A stretch of DNA of 64,000 nt, taken from positions 2,852,501 to 2,916,500 of the forward strand of contig JADJRO010000001.1 of assembly GCA_016712145.1 (NCBI GenBank), written 5' to 3'. This document shows, piece after piece, positions 62,601 through 64,000 of the stretch (position 1 is the stretch's first letter; each line of letters begins with the position of its first letter). A program made the position numbers and the translations under genes. Below the pieces are notes generated by a model that worked only from the letters and a program-made list of their open reading frames with translations, made no database searches and was not told the DNA's origin. This DNA is from Saprospiraceae bacterium. Its GTDB lineage: Bacteria; Bacteroidota; Bacteroidia; Chitinophagales; Saprospiraceae.

Positions 62601-63161
62601 ATTAATTCAATCAGTCTCGATAAGATTGAATCATTTATGGAAGAATCCAAATTGGGAAACAGGCTGCGAATTTGTGGTTTGATGGCTGAGGTGCAACACC
62701 GCACCACTCAAAAAGGAGATGGATTTGCATTATTTAAATTGCAGGATTATTTTGGCAGTGTTACCATCAGATTATTTAAAGAACAATATCTCCAATACAA
62801 AGGCTTGCTTGAAAACGGGAAAGCAGTTATGGTTGATGGGTTTTTTGAAAAATCAAAATACCGTCAAAATGATGATGAAATTGTATTTCGTGTAGTAAAT
62901 ATGATGTTGTTATCTTCAGCAATTCCTTTCATCACTAAAAAATTTACAGTTTTTATTCGACTTGAAGCCATTACAGATGAATTAATAAAACGAATGGATA
63001 AATCACTTAAAGCACACAAAGGAACGATGCCCCTCAAATTGCAAGTGATTGACATGGCGCAAGAACAACAACTTGGATTTGTATCTACTAAAAAGGTATC
63101 AGTAAGCAGTGAGTTGTTGGCTGAATTGGAAGAGTTGGGATTAAATTATAAATTGAATTAA
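59613..63161 (+). CDS. dnaE: DNA polymerase III subunit alpha
   Basis: 1182 residues, usual for DnaE, the replicative polymerase. The N-terminal PHP domain keeps its metal residues (HCHTQFSLLDGA, DHGNMFG, NDVHYL), so proofreading-like activity is possible. Polymerase catalytic Asp residues lie in PDIDIDFDD (about 408-416). Palm, fingers (FQFESEGMRSNLKSL) and tandem HhH regions follow. A clamp-binding QASLF motif is at about residue 941, and the C-terminal OB domain (RLRICGLMAEVQHRTTQKGD split) and tail are present. The next gene starts 2 bp after the stop. Confidence 0.96.
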   Translation: MPEFCHLHCHTQFSLLDGATDIASLMKKAASDGQKAVALTDHGNMFGCFSFVKEAKANGLKPILGCEFYLVPDRHRHSFAKSAGEKDERYHQLLLAKNQTGYENLSKLCSLGFIEGLYGKFPRIDKELLLKYHEGLIATSCCVGAEIPQAIVKGNLALAESKLNWWMDLFGEDFYIELQRHRGCEDIDGSGVSQEQINQTLLGFAKKYNLKVIATNDVHYLEEADYLPHDILLCINTNSNVEEVDRFQFPSSDFYFKTTDQMLMQFKDVPFAVEQTAEIAGRCFYPNLERDVLLPNFPIPQPFTTQNEYLEHLVFTGAKKRYGQIDSQLETRLQFELSVIEKMNFAGYFLIVQDFIRAARELGVSVGPGRGSAAGSAVAYCLTITDIDPIKYNLLFERFLNPERISWPDIDIDFDDRGRQKVLDYVVQKYGKNQVAQIVTFGTMAAKSSIRDVARVKKLDLSISDRLAKLVPTRPGINLKNILDDKANNLEEFTPEEKSKVQDLRNILKLKNLESEVLEMAMKVEGSVRNTGVHAAGIIIAPDDIAKFIPVCTAKDTDLLVTQVEGNVIEYTGLLKMDFLGLNTLSIIQDALSNIIKRHGSEKQIQLDQIPLDDPLTLELFQKGNTTGIFQFESEGMRSNLKSLKPNGIEDIIAMNALFRPGPMAFIDEFINRKNKKQQIEYPHPWLETLLQPTYGIMVYQEQIMQTAQIMADYSLGEADVLRRAMGKKKKEEMDKQSSLFVERAGLKGIEESKAKDIFEVMAKFAAYGFNRSHAAAYSVLAFQTAYLKAHYPAEYMAAVLTANKSNVSDLRVYLNECQKMKLTVLGPDINESEMEFTVNAKGQIRFGLSALKGIGEGPVTDILIERNESGMFQDFADLAKRLSSKVFNKKVIESLVYGGAFDCFSNMHRAQYFAPIDKYPSYIECMIRWGSQYQASINSQQASLFGNSLANDISIPKIPECAPWTSIEKLAHEVEIAGIYLSSHPLDDYQLEIRNINSISLDKIESFMEESKLGNRLRICGLMAEVQHRTTQKGDGFALFKLQDYFGSVTIRLFKEQYLQYKGLLENGKAVMVDGFFEKSKYRQNDDEIVFRVVNMMLLSSAIPFITKKFTVFIRLEAITDELIKRMDKSLKAHKGTMPLKLQVIDMAQEQQLGFVSTKKVSVSSELLAELEELGLNYKLN

Positions 63162-63163
63162 CC

Positions 63164-64000
63164 ATGTCGTTTTATAAAGCTGCTGTAATCGGTTTGTTGA
63201 TTGGAAGAGCTACCATAGGTTTTTCCCAGGCATTTGATGAATTCACCTTAGATAAAGAAGTTTCTATTTTTTTAAAAAAGACATTTGATGAGTTAAAAAA
63301 CTTTGAATTAGGAATTAAATGTCCGGAAGAAGAAAATCAATGGTATCTGGATTCTTTGGAATATTCACCCTGGTATGTAGGAGATTTTAATGGCGATGAA
63401 ATCCCAGATTTATTTGTAACAGGGACTAAAAAAAAGGACCAGGTGAGTTACCTGGTTTTTGGTAAAGATGAATTGGATGAGGAGAGTAATTTCTCCATGA
63501 TTTCTGTGTATCCACCTAAAGAACGGGGAAATTTAATTATTCCATTTATTGAAGAACGTAAAAAGGAATTGTGGATTTTATTCAGGCATTTTAAAACACA
63601 AACAACTACATCAATTCGGGATGGGCAAGAAATTAAACTGCCCCGAACGTATAATGATTATTATAAACTGGGATTGATTAAAAAAGATACCTTGATTTAT
63701 AAATTTGGTAATATTCTGGAATACAATCCACGACCAGAAAAAAAAGACATTCGTTTTATTCAATTGCATTCCTATTGTCAGTTTGGGGGTTGTCCGGATT
63801 ACAAATTAAAAATAGACAGTGCATCCAATATGATATTGGCCAATATTAAAAATAACGAAGAAGAACCGGGGAAATACATCGCAACAAGTGACGAATCCTT
63901 GTTCAAACAAATATTTGATTTGGCAAATTATCTGAAATTGCAAAAAACAAATCAGGTATTTGGTGAAGAAAGTGCAGATAAAACTTTCACAATGATAATT
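63164..64000 (+). CDS. Secreted protein with an FG-GAP-like motif (3' end outside window)
   Basis: At least 279 residues; the frame is open to the window edge. The N-terminal signal peptide (about 1-21, ending GFSQ) is followed by a charged helix and a calcium-loop segment GDFNGDEIPDLFVTG, like FG-GAP/VCBS repeats. Later, CQFGGCPDYKLKI resembles the DUF6438 pattern (paired Cys before a Tyr and an alternating strand). Function is unknown. It starts 2 bp after dnaE and may be cotranscribed. Confidence 0.75.
   Translation, partial: MSFYKAAVIGLLIGRATIGFSQAFDEFTLDKEVSIFLKKTFDELKNFELGIKCPEEENQWYLDSLEYSPWYVGDFNGDEIPDLFVTGTKKKDQVSYLVFGKDELDEESNFSMISVYPPKERGNLIIPFIEERKKELWILFRHFKTQTTTSIRDGQEIKLPRTYNDYYKLGLIKKDTLIYKFGNILEYNPRPEKKDIRFIQLHSYCQFGGCPDYKLKIDSASNMILANIKNNEEEPGKYIATSDESLFKQIFDLANYLKLQKTNQVFGEESADKTFTMII

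Overview
The window is AT-rich bacterial chromosome from the phylum Bacteroidota, most likely near the family Saprospiraceae (family-level placement is inference). Supporting signs are five genes ending in type IX secretion (T9SS) C-terminal sorting domains, promoter-like boxes of the Bacteroidota form TAnnTTTG (two with an upstream TTTG at 19-20 bp), Omp28, DUF6029 and DUF4271 families, a split transketolase, a bacterial geranylgeranylglyceryl-phosphate synthase, and a 644-residue GyrB.

Layout. 1-9.3 kb: end of a T9SS cargo gene, a UvrA paralog, an ECF sigma factor, tRNA-Pro(CGG), a hydrolase-rsmA pair, uvrB and a secreted PqqB-like metallo-hydrolase. 9.3-22.3 kb: an ABC-F ATPase; an RprXY-like two-component system overlapping a DUF4271-hemD operon; a Nudix hydrolase; murA; pheT; and an M50 protease with an acyl-CoA dehydrogenase. 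22.2-23.6 kb: a very AT-rich accessory patch with an orphan palindrome and an Abi/HEPN-like gene. 23.6-31.5 kb: rsgA, GGGP synthase, trhO, a frameshifted T9SS subtilase, then fni and HMG-CoA reductase (mevalonate-route isoprenoid genes) and a YjdM-like zinc-ribbon gene. 31.7-39.1 kb: DUF937, a GT-C-like membrane protein with a 13-bp tandem repeat, a TPR protein, and an Omp28/DUF6029/TlpA cluster. 39.2-46.1 kb: gyrB, a frameshifted glyS, a GNAT gene and the canonical uvrA. 46.2-54.5 kb: a four-domain CHRD T9SS protein, an IS110-family element with strong RNA structure at both ends, split transketolase, pdxA, a glucosaminidase and a small secreted protein. 54.6-64 kb: two T9SS surface proteins with near-identical 3' ends, dnaE, and the start of a secreted protein running off the window.

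Themes. DNA repair and replication (two uvrA, uvrB, gyrB, dnaE), translation (rsmA, rsgA, pheT, glyS, trhO, tRNA), isoprenoid and ether-lipid precursors, and secreted or surface proteins dominate. The most unusual structure is between the genes: more than twenty short imperfect tandem arrays whose unit is nearly always exactly 7 or 8 bp although the unit sequences are unrelated. Several reach into or abut stop codons and some have facing complementary partners. Other notable points are a candidate bridge RNA beside the IS110 transposase, a 13-bp repeat that could phase-switch a membrane protein, a MurA with Asp in place of the catalytic Cys, and three single-base homopolymer events (two breaking genes) that may be assembly errors.
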